Shown here: positions 17,199 to 25,907 of the stretch, in pieces | Layout of the letters: each line of letters begins with the position of its first letter | How positions within the stretch are numbered: position 1 is the first letter of the stretch | Assembly: GCF_016909185.1 (NCBI RefSeq) | Contig: NZ_JAFBFH010000018.1 | Location: 1-64,000, forward strand | Reading direction: 5' to 3' | DNA length: 64,000 bases | DNA from: Siminovitchia thermophila | GTDB lineage: Bacteria > Bacillota > Bacilli > Bacillales > Bacillaceae_C | Program-made: the position numbers and the translations under genes | Notes under the pieces: generated by a model | The model's database searches: none | Seen by the model: only the letters and a program-made list of their open reading frames with translations | Told to the model about the DNA's origin: nothing

Positions 17199-18206
17199 TT
17201 GACTTCAAAAATCAGATTTAATAAACTATTTTATTTGCTCATTGTCTGCAGTTTATTTTTGTTTTTAGCGAATACTTCATCAGCCTACGCTCAAGTAAAA
17301 AAAGATGGGGAAATGTCTGAAAATTATATTGAATCTTTCTCTGTTCCTCAACCACGTGATTTAACTGATTTAGATCGTTCTTTTCAAATGGAGCAATCGA
17401 ACAGCATTGAGGGAGCGGAGCAACTTCAATTAACAGAGCCTGACGCTGCGAATCAAAATGGATTGTACTTAAACTTCACTGACTATTTGACAGAAGAAGG
17501 ACAATATAAATATCTATATCCTATTACTGTTGAACCAGGCCATGTCTTGAATGTACAGTTGGATTCACCAAATTCAAACGAGTTAGACTATGATTTATAC
17601 CTTTATGAAGTAAACCCTGATAATTTATCTATGACATTGGTGGACGTATCGCAAAATCGTACCTATCTAAACGGCACGGAAGGGACAGCGCCTGAAAACG
17701 TAGGTGACTATAACACATCAGAGAAGAAAAAGTATGCCGCTTTTGTCGTTTCTGAAAAAGGTTCGAGTACCGACCAACCATTTACGTTGCATGTAGGTAT
17801 CAATAAAAATTCGGACATTTATGAGCCAGATGAAAACGTAAGAACTGCTTTGAAGTTCTCGATACCTTCCATCCCCCAAGGACCAACCAAAATTAATATG
17901 CGGTCCATGGATTCTTTAGTGGATAATGACTGGTTTTCTTTTACGGTTCCCGAATCTAAGAGTTATGTAGGGATCCAACTGACATTAGATTCTATATCTC
18001 AACAGGCAGGTTATAAAGTTGAGCTATATCGACTGGTCAACAACCAATTAAGGAAAGTCCCTATGGATTCCTCAGGTTACGTAACGTATGAAAATCTAAT
18101 TTCAGGTCAGTATTATATTCGAGTAACCGCAATTGAAAGCACGCAGCTGAGTCAAAAAAATTACACTTTAAGCATTTTGCCAAGTTATATAGTGCTTCAC
18201 AAATAA
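17199..18206 (+). CDS. Secreted protein with two PPC-like beta-sandwich domains
   Basis: 335 residues from TTG 17199, eight bases after GAGGAGG; an ATG at 17166 would overlap that site. Signal peptide about 1-33 ends SSAYAQ. Two similar domains follow, about 60-205 (LYLNFTDYLTEEGQYKYLYP; YDLYLYEVNP) and about 220-335 (VDNDWFSFTVPESKSYVGIQ; YKVELYRL; ISGQYYIRV). Both resemble bacterial pre-peptidase C-terminal domains, normally appended to secreted proteases. No catalytic domain is present, so it may be a stand-alone binding protein. It sits alone with its own terminator. The function is unknown. Confidence 0.7.
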   Translation: MTSKIRFNKLFYLLIVCSLFLFLANTSSAYAQVKKDGEMSENYIESFSVPQPRDLTDLDRSFQMEQSNSIEGAEQLQLTEPDAANQNGLYLNFTDYLTEEGQYKYLYPITVEPGHVLNVQLDSPNSNELDYDLYLYEVNPDNLSMTLVDVSQNRTYLNGTEGTAPENVGDYNTSEKKKYAAFVVSEKGSSTDQPFTLHVGINKNSDIYEPDENVRTALKFSIPSIPQGPTKINMRSMDSLVDNDWFSFTVPESKSYVGIQLTLDSISQQAGYKVELYRLVNNQLRKVPMDSSGYVTYENLISGQYYIRVTAIESTQLSQKNYTLSILPSYIVLHK

Positions 18207-18379
18207 AGTCTTGAATATGTAAACTCCATCGTCCTGAGGAAATAGCAAGCATATTACGGTTATTTCACTAAACTGTATTTTGTCAACGGAAAGAATGGGA
18301 AGAAACGACGATATTAACAATAAATAAAAGACATATAGAAAAATAAAAATAACCACCTAGGCCAGTATGTTCAAATTCC

Positions 18380-18418
18380 AAAGAGTCTGCTTTTTGAGAT
18401 TTAGCAGACTCTTTTTTT
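18380..18418 (+). terminator. Rho-independent terminator
   Basis: AAGAGTCTGCT pairs with AGCAGACTCTT and is followed by TTTTTT. It lies about 175 bases after the secreted protein stop; the stretch between, and 18419-18690, shows no supported gene. Confidence 0.85.
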
Positions 18419-18698
18419 CTAAAACTGGCTATACATATTACTACCATTTTTGACTTTTTGAGAATGCAGAAGTTTTGTCGGTTAACGATTCTATTTGCAG
18501 CTTTTCGAATAAAAGATGGCCTTATTTTAACCTGAAAATGATCGTACATGGTGATTGAATAAATCTTTGGTAATAAGAAAATGTACGACTCAGCGGAAAA
18601 ACAAAGGGTTTTTATTTTCAATGGAATATAAAAGCTGAGCCATACAAAAAAAGAGTGAACCAACGTACAACTCTTCTTCTCTTTATGGTATTTATCCC

Positions 18699-18729
18699 TT
18701 GAACCTACAGTAACCGTAGGTTTTATAAT
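18699..18729 (+). promoter_or_regulatory. MerR-type promoter with 19-bp spacer and operator dyad
   Basis: TTGAAC (18699-18704) and TATAAT (18724-18729) are separated by 19 bp, the overlong spacer typical of MerR-controlled promoters. The spacer region holds the dyad AACCTACAG-TAA-CCGTAGGTT (8 of 9 arm positions match). It lies directly upstream of a MerR-family gene. Confidence 0.82.
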
Positions 18730-18772
18730 GGTGAATGAATGAGATGCCAAAAAAGGAAAGGAGAGATCGTTT

Positions 18773-19534
18773 ATGAGTCGGGAAAAGTTTTATCGTATCG
18801 GGGAGTTTTCGGAAAAAACGGGTATTCCAGTTCGGACGCTCCATTATTATGATGAGATGAATTTGTTGACTCCCAGGAAAGATAAAAGTTCAGGTCATCG
18901 ACTGTACAGTCATAAAGATGCAAGCGAGCTCCAAAAAATTGTGACGTTTCAATCTCTCGGCTATCGATTGGAAGAAATCAAGAAGTTGCTTACGGAGAAA
19001 TCATTTGATCTGGGGCTTAAAGAAACGCTTCAGTTACAAAAAGAGAGCTTAAAAGCGGAAAAAGAACGAATAGAAACGACGTTAACAACGATTGATCGGA
19101 CAATGAAATTGTTGGAACAACAGGAAGAGGTGGATGGCGCGGTGTTGATGAGCTTGATTCGGGCCTTCCAAACAGAGAAAGAACAACGGCAATGGGCAGA
19201 AAAATCTATTCCCAAAGACGCCCTTGATTCGGTTTTCAGTAAAACAAAGCAAGAGAAACTTGCGCTTGATCAGGCGTATATCGAATTTTGTAAAGGTGTG
19301 AAGGAACTTTACGGCCGGCCGATAGAAGATGCGCAAGTTCAGCAATTCCTCAAGGAGTATGTAGAATCGGTTCTCGAATATATAGGGGAAGAGACGTTCA
19401 AGCGTTTGCCACCCATGGAAAAGATGCCGAACGATGAATTGGAAAAATGGGCAATTACGCCATTTTCAGAAGAAGAAGAGGAATGGTTGAATCAGGCGCT
19501 GGCGTTTTATCTGGAGCGTTACGAAAAAGAGTAA
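18773..19534 (+). CDS. MerR-family regulator with TipAS-like effector domain
   Basis: 253 residues. The N-terminal MerR DNA-binding domain is clear (YRIGEFSEKTGIPVRTLHYY, then DEMNLLTP, SGHRLYSHKDASELQKI). A long dimerisation helix (about 75-125) leads to a C-terminal helical domain (about 140-250) with the size and pattern of TipAS antibiotic-recognition domains, as in Mta and SkgA. Such regulators bind hydrophobic or cyclic drugs and twist overlong promoters into activity. Its own promoter has exactly that architecture, so autoactivation is very likely. No efflux gene adjoins. The RBS is AAAGGAGAG. Confidence 0.88.
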   Translation: MSREKFYRIGEFSEKTGIPVRTLHYYDEMNLLTPRKDKSSGHRLYSHKDASELQKIVTFQSLGYRLEEIKKLLTEKSFDLGLKETLQLQKESLKAEKERIETTLTTIDRTMKLLEQQEEVDGAVLMSLIRAFQTEKEQRQWAEKSIPKDALDSVFSKTKQEKLALDQAYIEFCKGVKELYGRPIEDAQVQQFLKEYVESVLEYIGEETFKRLPPMEKMPNDELEKWAITPFSEEEEEWLNQALAFYLERYEKE

Positions 19535-19736
19535 TCTTTGTTGCCGTTCGCTTGTTTTTATGAACTTGACATCCACATCAAGAAGCTCGGCTAGTGATGT
19601 ACAATAAAATGGAGTTGGCTTGCCGCATAATCTAGAGTCAACTCTTGATTCAATCCAGAATGTACCTTGCCCTATCTAAATCTGTTTGCTTCAGCCAATG
19701 AGCTATCCTGTTTGGAGAAGGTGATACGAGTTCCTT

Positions 19737-20151
19737 TCACACCATCTTTTCGTTGTATTCAGCGGTTTGAATGATTACCTTATTCACTCCTCTGGAATAT
19801 TTCTCGACTATTTCATTAGGAGTAGTACCCTTGGGGCTGACAATGTAACGAGAGTATATTTCTGCTCCATCTCCCAATTTTTCATCAACCTCATAGCATT
19901 CTAATAACCTCTCATATTTCCATAAAACTTGTTCACCATAAATGTTTTTATAGGAATGTTCATGTTGGCTTCCGAGTTGCTGACCACTCCATTCGGCATG
20001 ATCTCGATCTTTTGCTCTAATTAAATAATGTCTTTCTTCATATATTTCTTCAAACTTATGTCCAAGCCTTTTCTAGTTCAGGAGGCACATTTTGTTCACC
20101 TGACTTCACTGATTTATACAATAGGCTTACTAGAAACCAATTATCCTCCAT
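19737..20151 (-). pseudogene. Frameshifted DUF4288-like gene
   Basis: Reading starts at ATG 20151 behind AAGGTGAT and gives MEDNWFLVSLLYKSVKSGEQ and eleven more residues before TAA at 20058-20056. The homologous continuation is in another frame: LGHKFEEIYEERHYLIRAKD, later YKNIYGEQVLWKYERLLECY and GAEIYSRYIVSPKG, ending TGA at 19737. The combined product of about 135 residues resembles DUF4288 proteins, small intracellular proteins of unknown role. One indel near 20060 breaks it. A sequencing error cannot be excluded. Confidence 0.65.
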
Positions 20152-20523
20152 TTCGAATATCACCTTCCTATTATCTTTATTCATATTGTTGTCTTTTTAG
20201 CTTTCAGTTCATTTCTTTAAGCGCTTTTCGTGAAAAAGTGGGATAGCGGCCGAAATCAAAACTGCGTGTTAGTGAGAAATGAATTTCACCTTCATGATGA
20301 TCGTTTAACAATACGTATGACAAACAAGTCGATGCTATTTTTTAATCCAAAAGCTTAAAAGTCTCCGGAGTATACGAACAGTAGCATAAGCCGCTCTTTC
20401 ATGTCTTTGTTGCTATTTTGTCATTTGTTTATCACATTGGCAACATATGTTAGCGATACAGTGTACTTCATAAACCACGACATCAAAACTGTCTAGGGCT
20501 GTTTGGAAAGGAAGGAGTGGTTC

Positions 20524-21810
20524 ATGCGGATTTTCATCTTGGCGTGTTTTGCTTGGTTGTTTCTATTGCCGGTTCATTCCGGATATGCCTCGACCTCTTT
20601 ACAACAACAGATTGACGAGTCTCCGCCATATGGCACCATTTCATTGGATGGTTGTATCTATGAGGGTCCAGTCATCATTTCGAAGCCATTGACGATCAAA
20701 GCGACTGAACCGGCCATCATTCAGGCATCGGGCAAACAGCCAGCCATCACGATAGAAGGACAAGGGGTTCAATTAGAAAATATCCATGTGAAAAGCCTGT
20801 CTGCAGAGGCGGAAACTGCGGTTAAAATGACCGGGATGAAGCACCAATTACGCGATATGAAAGTGGAAACAAATTCTATTGGCATCCAACTTTTCCAGGC
20901 CGCGGATAATGTGTTGGAAAACATCCAAGTGACTGGGCAACCGGAAGCGGAAGGCGAGTTACACGCTTTTAATGGGATTGATCTTTATCAAGCTCATCGA
21001 AACACCATTACGGCATCTACTATTCAAAATGTCCAAGACGGCATTTATGTCGACCACAGCCATTATAATGTCATTCAGCAAAATACGATTACATATTCCC
21101 GTTATGGTATCCACCTGATGTTTACCGAAGGAACACGAGTTTTGCAAAACAATGCCCGTCATAATATAACCGGATTGATGATCATGGAGTCGGAGCGTGT
21201 TGAAGTGAAGGGAAACGATGCGTCATATAATGATAGGCATGTCCATGCCCAGGGGTTGCTTGTATTTAATGTGTTTGATTCGGTCTTTGACTCTAACCGC
21301 TTAAACCATAATCGTGTGGGAGTTTACTTGGAAAGCAGTGAGCAGAACCGGTTCATATCGAATGAGATCGCGATGAACTTTATTGGCTTGCAGGTAAAAG
21401 AAGCCATTCAAAATACATTAACCGGAAATGACTTTATCGCCAACATTGTTCCCGGCCAGGCATTTGGTATCTTTTCGAATGATGTCCGCAACAATTATTG
21501 GGACGATGCCGCCGTACTAGATGTAAACGGGGACGGAAGCAGTGAGCTAAGCCATCCGCTCGATCCCTATTTTTTAACGATTGTGAAAAAAAACCCTGCT
21601 TATCAGTTGTTGTTCCATGCCCCGGGAATCACATTGTTAAAACAAGTGTTCAAGGGTGATCCGGAACAGCTGGTTTTTGATGAAGCGCCCCGGGCCAAAC
21701 CGGTGATGGCGCAAACAAAGTCGTCTGAAACGCGTTATAGCGGGAGAATATGGATGAGCCTGATCTTTTTGTGCGCGAGTATGACCTTTTTTATAGTTGG
21801 GAGGAAATGA
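20524..21810 (+). CDS. nosD: NosD: periplasmic/extracellular copper-delivery beta-helix protein
   Basis: 428 residues from ATG 20524, eight bases after AAGGAG. The signal peptide is 1-23, followed by a right-handed beta-helix of CASH/NosD repeats (about 80-330; NTITASTIQNVQDGIYVDHS, YSRYGIHLMFTEGTRV, NRVGVYLESSEQNRF) and a C-terminal membrane segment. NosD is exported and works with NosF and NosY in assembling the copper centres of nitrous oxide reductase. The order nosD-nosL-nosY-nosF is intact with overlapping or close genes, but no nosZ is in the window. Confidence 0.87.
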   Translation: MRIFILACFAWLFLLPVHSGYASTSLQQQIDESPPYGTISLDGCIYEGPVIISKPLTIKATEPAIIQASGKQPAITIEGQGVQLENIHVKSLSAEAETAVKMTGMKHQLRDMKVETNSIGIQLFQAADNVLENIQVTGQPEAEGELHAFNGIDLYQAHRNTITASTIQNVQDGIYVDHSHYNVIQQNTITYSRYGIHLMFTEGTRVLQNNARHNITGLMIMESERVEVKGNDASYNDRHVHAQGLLVFNVFDSVFDSNRLNHNRVGVYLESSEQNRFISNEIAMNFIGLQVKEAIQNTLTGNDFIANIVPGQAFGIFSNDVRNNYWDDAAVLDVNGDGSSELSHPLDPYFLTIVKKNPAYQLLFHAPGITLLKQVFKGDPEQLVFDEAPRAKPVMAQTKSSETRYSGRIWMSLIFLCASMTFFIVGRK

Positions 21811-21812
21811 CA

Positions 21813-22415
21813 ATGAAACAAAAACGGATGTATTTATTTATTTTATTGCTGTCCATCTCTATTGTGGCGGCCGCATGTGGAAAAAAAGAAGCAGCGGTGG
21901 AGCCAAAAGAAGTCGATGAAGGAGTTGATAAGTGTGACATCTGCCATATGAATGTCGCCGATGATCAGTTTGCGACACAAATTGCCCTGAAAGATGGGGA
22001 AACGTTAATGTTTGACGATATTGGCTGTATGGTGAAAGACTGGCTGTTGGAGAATGATGATAAAGAAACCGAAGCCGTGTTTGTCCGTGATTTTGACACG
22101 AAAGAGTGGATCTCATATGATGATGCGACATATGTATATGACGCATCTTTCAAAACACCGATGGCGTATGGCATGTACTCATTTAAGGACAAAGCAGACG
22201 CGGAAGCGCTCATTGAAAAAGAAGGAAAAGGCCAATTGCTTACGGCAGAAGATTTAAAAAGTCATTCTTGGAAGCGAAATAAGGAAATGATGGATCACGG
22301 CCACCAAGATCATGGAAACGGGGGCAGTCATGATCAAGGCGGCGATGAAAAAGAGCAGGGTGATGATCATGAACACGAGGTTCATGGCCAAGATGACGGG
22401 GAACAGCACGAATAA
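21813..22415 (+). CDS. nosL: NosL: copper-binding lipoprotein with His-rich tail
   Basis: 200 residues. Signal peptide with lipobox VAAAC (lipidated Cys22) puts it on the outer face of the membrane. The Cu(I) motif CDICHM is at 41-46 and the NosL fold runs to about 155 (FDDIGCMVKDW, VYDASFKTPMAYGM). The C-terminal 40 residues are unusually rich in His, Asp and Gly (HGHQDHGNGG and on), an extra metal-binding tail. ATG 21813 is preferred because GGGAGG is nine bases upstream; ATG 21807 overlaps the nosD stop. A weak GCAACCT/AGGTTGC stem lies between nosL and nosY. Confidence 0.88.
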   Translation: MKQKRMYLFILLLSISIVAAACGKKEAAVEPKEVDEGVDKCDICHMNVADDQFATQIALKDGETLMFDDIGCMVKDWLLENDDKETEAVFVRDFDTKEWISYDDATYVYDASFKTPMAYGMYSFKDKADAEALIEKEGKGQLLTAEDLKSHSWKRNKEMMDHGHQDHGNGGSHDQGGDEKEQGDDHEHEVHGQDDGEQHE

Positions 22416-22505
22416 ACCTTATTGGGGCAACCTTCGCTGCCGAATGTGCAGGGAGGTTGCTGTTGTTGTAAAAAACAGGGTGTTGATGTTGAAGGAGAAT
22501 AAAGG

Positions 22506-23330
22506 ATGGATATGTTGACCGTTTTCGCGCATGAATGGCGTACTGCATTAAAGCAGCGTTCCTTTTATACCTTTTTATTCTTATTTACTTTTACGTGTGT
22601 AATGATCTTTCTCATACTTCATCAAGTTGATGGGATGGCGGGCTATACACAGCTTTCGGCAACCATGATGAACATTGTTCTGTATTTGCTGCCTTTAATG
22701 ACGTTGTTTTTGGGAGCTTTGTCCTTAACGCAAGAAAAAGAGGATAAGCGCTTTGAATTGGTAATGGCGTACCCCTTAACGACAGCATCCTATATTGTGG
22801 GGAAATTTGCCGGACAATATGCGGCTCAGTGGATCATCATTACGTTTAGCTTTGGACTTGCCAACATGATAGGGCTGTTTGCGGGAGTGGCGATGTCGCT
22901 GCGCGAATTTCTTTTGCTGTATCTATTTACTGTTTTGCTTGCCGCTGTTTTTCTGGCACTCGGTTTCGCCATCGGCGCTTTTTCCGCTACACGTTGGCAA
23001 TCCCTGATGGCCGCTGTTGCGGTCTGGTTTGTATTGATCATGGTTTGGCCCTCTTTGCTGATTGGTGTCCTTGGGTTTTTGCCGTTTGGTGTTGTTTCGG
23101 CGGCACTACAATTGTTTACACTGCTGAATCCCGCAGAAGTGTTGCGCATTTTGTTTACGAACTGGCTGGGCGGGGGAGCCATTTTTGGCCAACCGTACTA
23201 TGAATTAATGACCGCGCTCAACAGCCGGATGGGTCATGTCTTGCTTGCCCTGTATGTCCTGATCTTTGTCTCTTTCCATTTAACCGTTGCCATCATGAAG
23301 ACCGAAAGGAAGCGAAAACATGGGCTCTGA
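22506..23330 (+). CDS. nosY: NosY-type ABC transporter permease
   Basis: 274 residues with six predicted membrane segments and the LTQEKEDKRFELVMAYPLT-type loop of ABC-2 permeases of the NosY group. It forms the membrane part of the NosDFY complex, which converts ATP hydrolysis into a conformational change in NosD for copper or sulfur delivery. The start ATG 22506 follows AAGGAGAATAAAGG. It overlaps nosF by 11 bases. Confidence 0.85.
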   Translation: MDMLTVFAHEWRTALKQRSFYTFLFLFTFTCVMIFLILHQVDGMAGYTQLSATMMNIVLYLLPLMTLFLGALSLTQEKEDKRFELVMAYPLTTASYIVGKFAGQYAAQWIIITFSFGLANMIGLFAGVAMSLREFLLLYLFTVLLAAVFLALGFAIGAFSATRWQSLMAAVAVWFVLIMVWPSLLIGVLGFLPFGVVSAALQLFTLLNPAEVLRILFTNWLGGGAIFGQPYYELMTALNSRMGHVLLALYVLIFVSFHLTVAIMKTERKRKHGL

Positions 23331-24042
23331 CATCGTCGTCAATGTCACCAACGTCGTTAAACGCTACAAACAAACGGAAGTGGTCAAACCTCTTTCCTTT
23401 TCCATTAAAAAAGGGGAGGCAATCGCCTTATGTGGAGGAAACGGTGCGGGAAAAAGCACGCTGATTAAAATGATAGCCGGCATTTTACCTCCGACGGACG
23501 GCCATATCGAGGTAAATGGACTCAAACATCGCCAACACCGTTATGCTTACGCCGCTTCGCTTGGTTACATGCCTGATGACTATCATTTTCAAGCTGTGGC
23601 AACAGTCAATGAATGGCTGTTATATCATGCCAAACTCCGCCGCCTCAACGAGGACCATGTAACTAGCGCTCTGGAAACGGTCGGATTAATCGACGAACGA
23701 AAAAATCGGATCGGAAATTTGTCAAAAGGTATGAAACAACGTCTTCTTCTCGCCCAAGCCATCATGGGCAAACCTTCTTTGTTGTTGTTTGACGAGCCGA
23801 CAAACGGACTTGATCCCCGTTGGATGTCCACGTTCGTCCAGATTATTTCAAAGGTGAAAAAATCAGGAACTTCCGTTTTATTTTCCACTCATCAGCTGGA
23901 TGTTGCCGTCGAAACCGCTGATATCATCTTCGTCATGAACAATGGGCGGCTCATGAGCCGCTTTGAAGCTTCCCAATACGATGACCAAGATTTAATGCTG
24001 GAGTTGTTTCGGCATTGTCGCCCCACCGAATTTTTGGGGTGA
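23320..24042 (+). CDS. nosF: NosF-type ABC transporter ATPase
   Basis: 240-residue cytoplasmic ATPase: Walker A GGNGAGKST (about 38-46), signature LSKGMKQR, Walker B LLLFDEPT, switch His in STHQ. It energises NosY/NosD. Last gene of the nos operon; a terminator follows about 110 bases downstream. Confidence 0.88.
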   Translation: MGSDIVVNVTNVVKRYKQTEVVKPLSFSIKKGEAIALCGGNGAGKSTLIKMIAGILPPTDGHIEVNGLKHRQHRYAYAASLGYMPDDYHFQAVATVNEWLLYHAKLRRLNEDHVTSALETVGLIDERKNRIGNLSKGMKQRLLLAQAIMGKPSLLLFDEPTNGLDPRWMSTFVQIISKVKKSGTSVLFSTHQLDVAVETADIIFVMNNGRLMSRFEASQYDDQDLMLELFRHCRPTEFLG

Positions 24043-24152
24043 TGGGGACAAGCGCAAATAACGCATGTTTGTTGGATGAGCCGCTATCGGTATGGGCACT
24101 TCGTCCGAAAATTGCTATCAATAGAATACTTGGCGATTGATGAATGGTTGCA

Positions 24153-24180
24153 TATCCCTGGATTATTTCCAGGGTTTTTT
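24153..24180 (+). terminator. Terminator of the nos operon
   Basis: CCCTGG-ATTATTT-CCAGGG followed by TTTTTT. Confidence 0.82.
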
Positions 24181-24315
24181 CCATTCATAATGAGCAGAGG
24201 GCAAGAGTTTTTACCATAAGGAGACAGTATGTAAACTGCTGGTTGACATTTGCAACGTTTCGTTTATTCAATTTATCCTCTGACTTGTGTAGGCTTATGT
24301 TATGGAGGTGATTTT

Positions 24316-24723
24316 TTGGAATTTGGTGATAAACTCAAGAAGTTACGAGAAGACTTCGGCATGTCCCAGGAAAAATTGGCTCAGGAATTGAATGTGTCTC
24401 GACAGGCTGTATATAAATGGGAAAATCATAAAGGGTATCCCGATATTGAAAATCTGATTCGGATTAGTGAGCTGTTTGATGTAACCATAGACGAATTGAT
24501 AAAAAGTGATAGGGACTTGCAGGAAAAAATCCAGATTGACGAAGATATTTTTTTTGAGAGGTTTTCTGATCCGGGGGCTTATATTGGGCTCGTTCTCGTT
24601 TTTCTTGGGGCTTTTCTGTTTGAGGGTTCTTTAGCTGATACCCTTACGGTCATCGGCCTTTTATCCATTTTATTTTTAACGGATGTCGTCAGGTCTATTG
24701 TTATTCTCTTCCGCCCGGATTGA
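24316..24723 (+). CDS. Membrane-tethered XRE-family regulator
   Basis: 135 residues from TTG 24316, behind GGAGGTG. The N-terminal Cro/C1 helix-turn-helix (about 1-62) contains MSQEKLAQELNVSRQAVYKW and ENLIRISELFDVTIDELI. Two hydrophobic segments follow near the C-terminus (about 85-105 and 108-130), so the DNA-binding domain is probably held at the membrane. Such small XRE-TM proteins are common in Firmicutes, mostly uncharacterised. It is transcribed toward, and convergent with, the cytochrome genes. Confidence 0.8.
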   Translation: MEFGDKLKKLREDFGMSQEKLAQELNVSRQAVYKWENHKGYPDIENLIRISELFDVTIDELIKSDRDLQEKIQIDEDIFFERFSDPGAYIGLVLVFLGAFLFEGSLADTLTVIGLLSILFLTDVVRSIVILFRPD

Positions 24724-24838
24724 AATGAAACAATCCGAGAACTATGGGATTCACGGAAACAATCGGCCTTCATCTTTGTGAACAGGGGGAGAAATAACAT
24801 ATTTTTCCCCACCCTGCATTGATGATGTCGGCAATCCG

Positions 24839-25906
24839 TTACGGACGGTCTGCTTGATGTACTGTCCGCGGATTTTCTTCAATATAAGGTTTCAAATACG
24901 ATTCTCTTAATTCATGGCGCATCCAACCCATGATGCTGAGCACAAGCAGGAAGGACGATAGTGCAAGCACAAAATAGCGTTTGACATCGTGTTTTTGCAA
25001 CTTGTATAAGAAAAAGGCCATGGCGAGCGTCAGGAAAATGGATGAAACCAATAGAGTTGTGAGTAACATATCGTCTCCCATATAAAGCAGCATGATAGAA
25101 CGCTCAAAGCTCAGGAGAAGGATTGTGCCAAACACCAATTGCAGCAGCGTTGCCCAAATGGCCACTTGCAAGCCCAGTTTTTTCCCGTGCTTGTATAGCT
25201 TTCCCGTCTGTAGCCTTTCTGTCTGATCCATTGCTTTCATGTTCAACTTTTTCTGTAATCGGCCGTTCCAAAAGTATAGATAAATGCCTGTCACACCAAA
25301 GCTGGCCAAAATAAAATGGAAATATCTTTGCCATATTTGCGGGTAATAGAACAGGCCGTGAAAGAATCCTTTGGACCCTTCCCACATTTCCGGATAAAGC
25401 ATGGAAACGACATTTACGATGAAAATCAGTGGAACGAAAAGCAGTAATAGACTGCCGCTGGCACCTAAGACAATATGAAACGCTTTTTTGAAACCAGTGG
25501 CCATACGATCCCACAAAAATTTGTATGCATAAAGGATCAAGAAGGCGGCAATTAAAATGATGATTAGCGAGAGCCACGCTTTTCCGATTAAAATCGTTGA
25601 GGCGTAGAAATATTGTGTATAGATGACGCTTATGAGAAGAAGCGGTGCTACACCCAATACGACAGCAATACTTTTTAAAACAGATGTATGATTTGCCAGT
25701 TGAAAAGCCGCATCATCAAACAGCTTGTCTTTTTTCTTAATTCCTTTTATTTCTTGAAATACGGCAAGTGCGGAAGAGCCGACTGTAATATTGACAAATA
25801 ATATATGCAGCAAGAAGCTTAGCACGATTAAAAATTCAAAGAATCCAATGTTTCCCGGAATCGCCAGCTCGATATCTTTGGGTATGATGGAAAACAGGTT
25901 CAGCAT
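24839..25906 (-). CDS. Cytochrome bd-like complex, second membrane subunit
   Basis: 355 residues with eight or nine hydrophobic segments. The N-terminal part (GFFEFLIVLSFLLHILFVNI, then TVGSSALAVFQEIKG) resembles the first helices of CydA-type proteins, including a His in the second segment. It begins one base after the stop of the partner subunit, so the two are co-translated. I take it as the second subunit of a quinol- or cytochrome-linked oxidoreductase of the bd superfamily rather than classic CydB, which it does not clearly resemble. The exact electron acceptor (oxygen or other) is unproved. Confidence 0.65.
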   Translation of the reverse strand: MLNLFSIIPKDIELAIPGNIGFFEFLIVLSFLLHILFVNITVGSSALAVFQEIKGIKKKDKLFDDAAFQLANHTSVLKSIAVVLGVAPLLLISVIYTQYFYASTILIGKAWLSLIIILIAAFLILYAYKFLWDRMATGFKKAFHIVLGASGSLLLLFVPLIFIVNVVSMLYPEMWEGSKGFFHGLFYYPQIWQRYFHFILASFGVTGIYLYFWNGRLQKKLNMKAMDQTERLQTGKLYKHGKKLGLQVAIWATLLQLVFGTILLLSFERSIMLLYMGDDMLLTTLLVSSIFLTLAMAFFLYKLQKHDVKRYFVLALSSFLLVLSIMGWMRHELRESYLKPYIEENPRTVHQADRP

Positions 25907-25907
25907 G

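Noticed and set aside
18283-18750. 155-residue minus-strand frame
   Set aside because: It runs through a clear terminator and the MerR promoter region, lacks a ribosome binding site and has no family features.
22826-23182. 118-residue minus-strand frame inside nosY
   Set aside because: Antisense shadow of the permease gene with unlikely composition.
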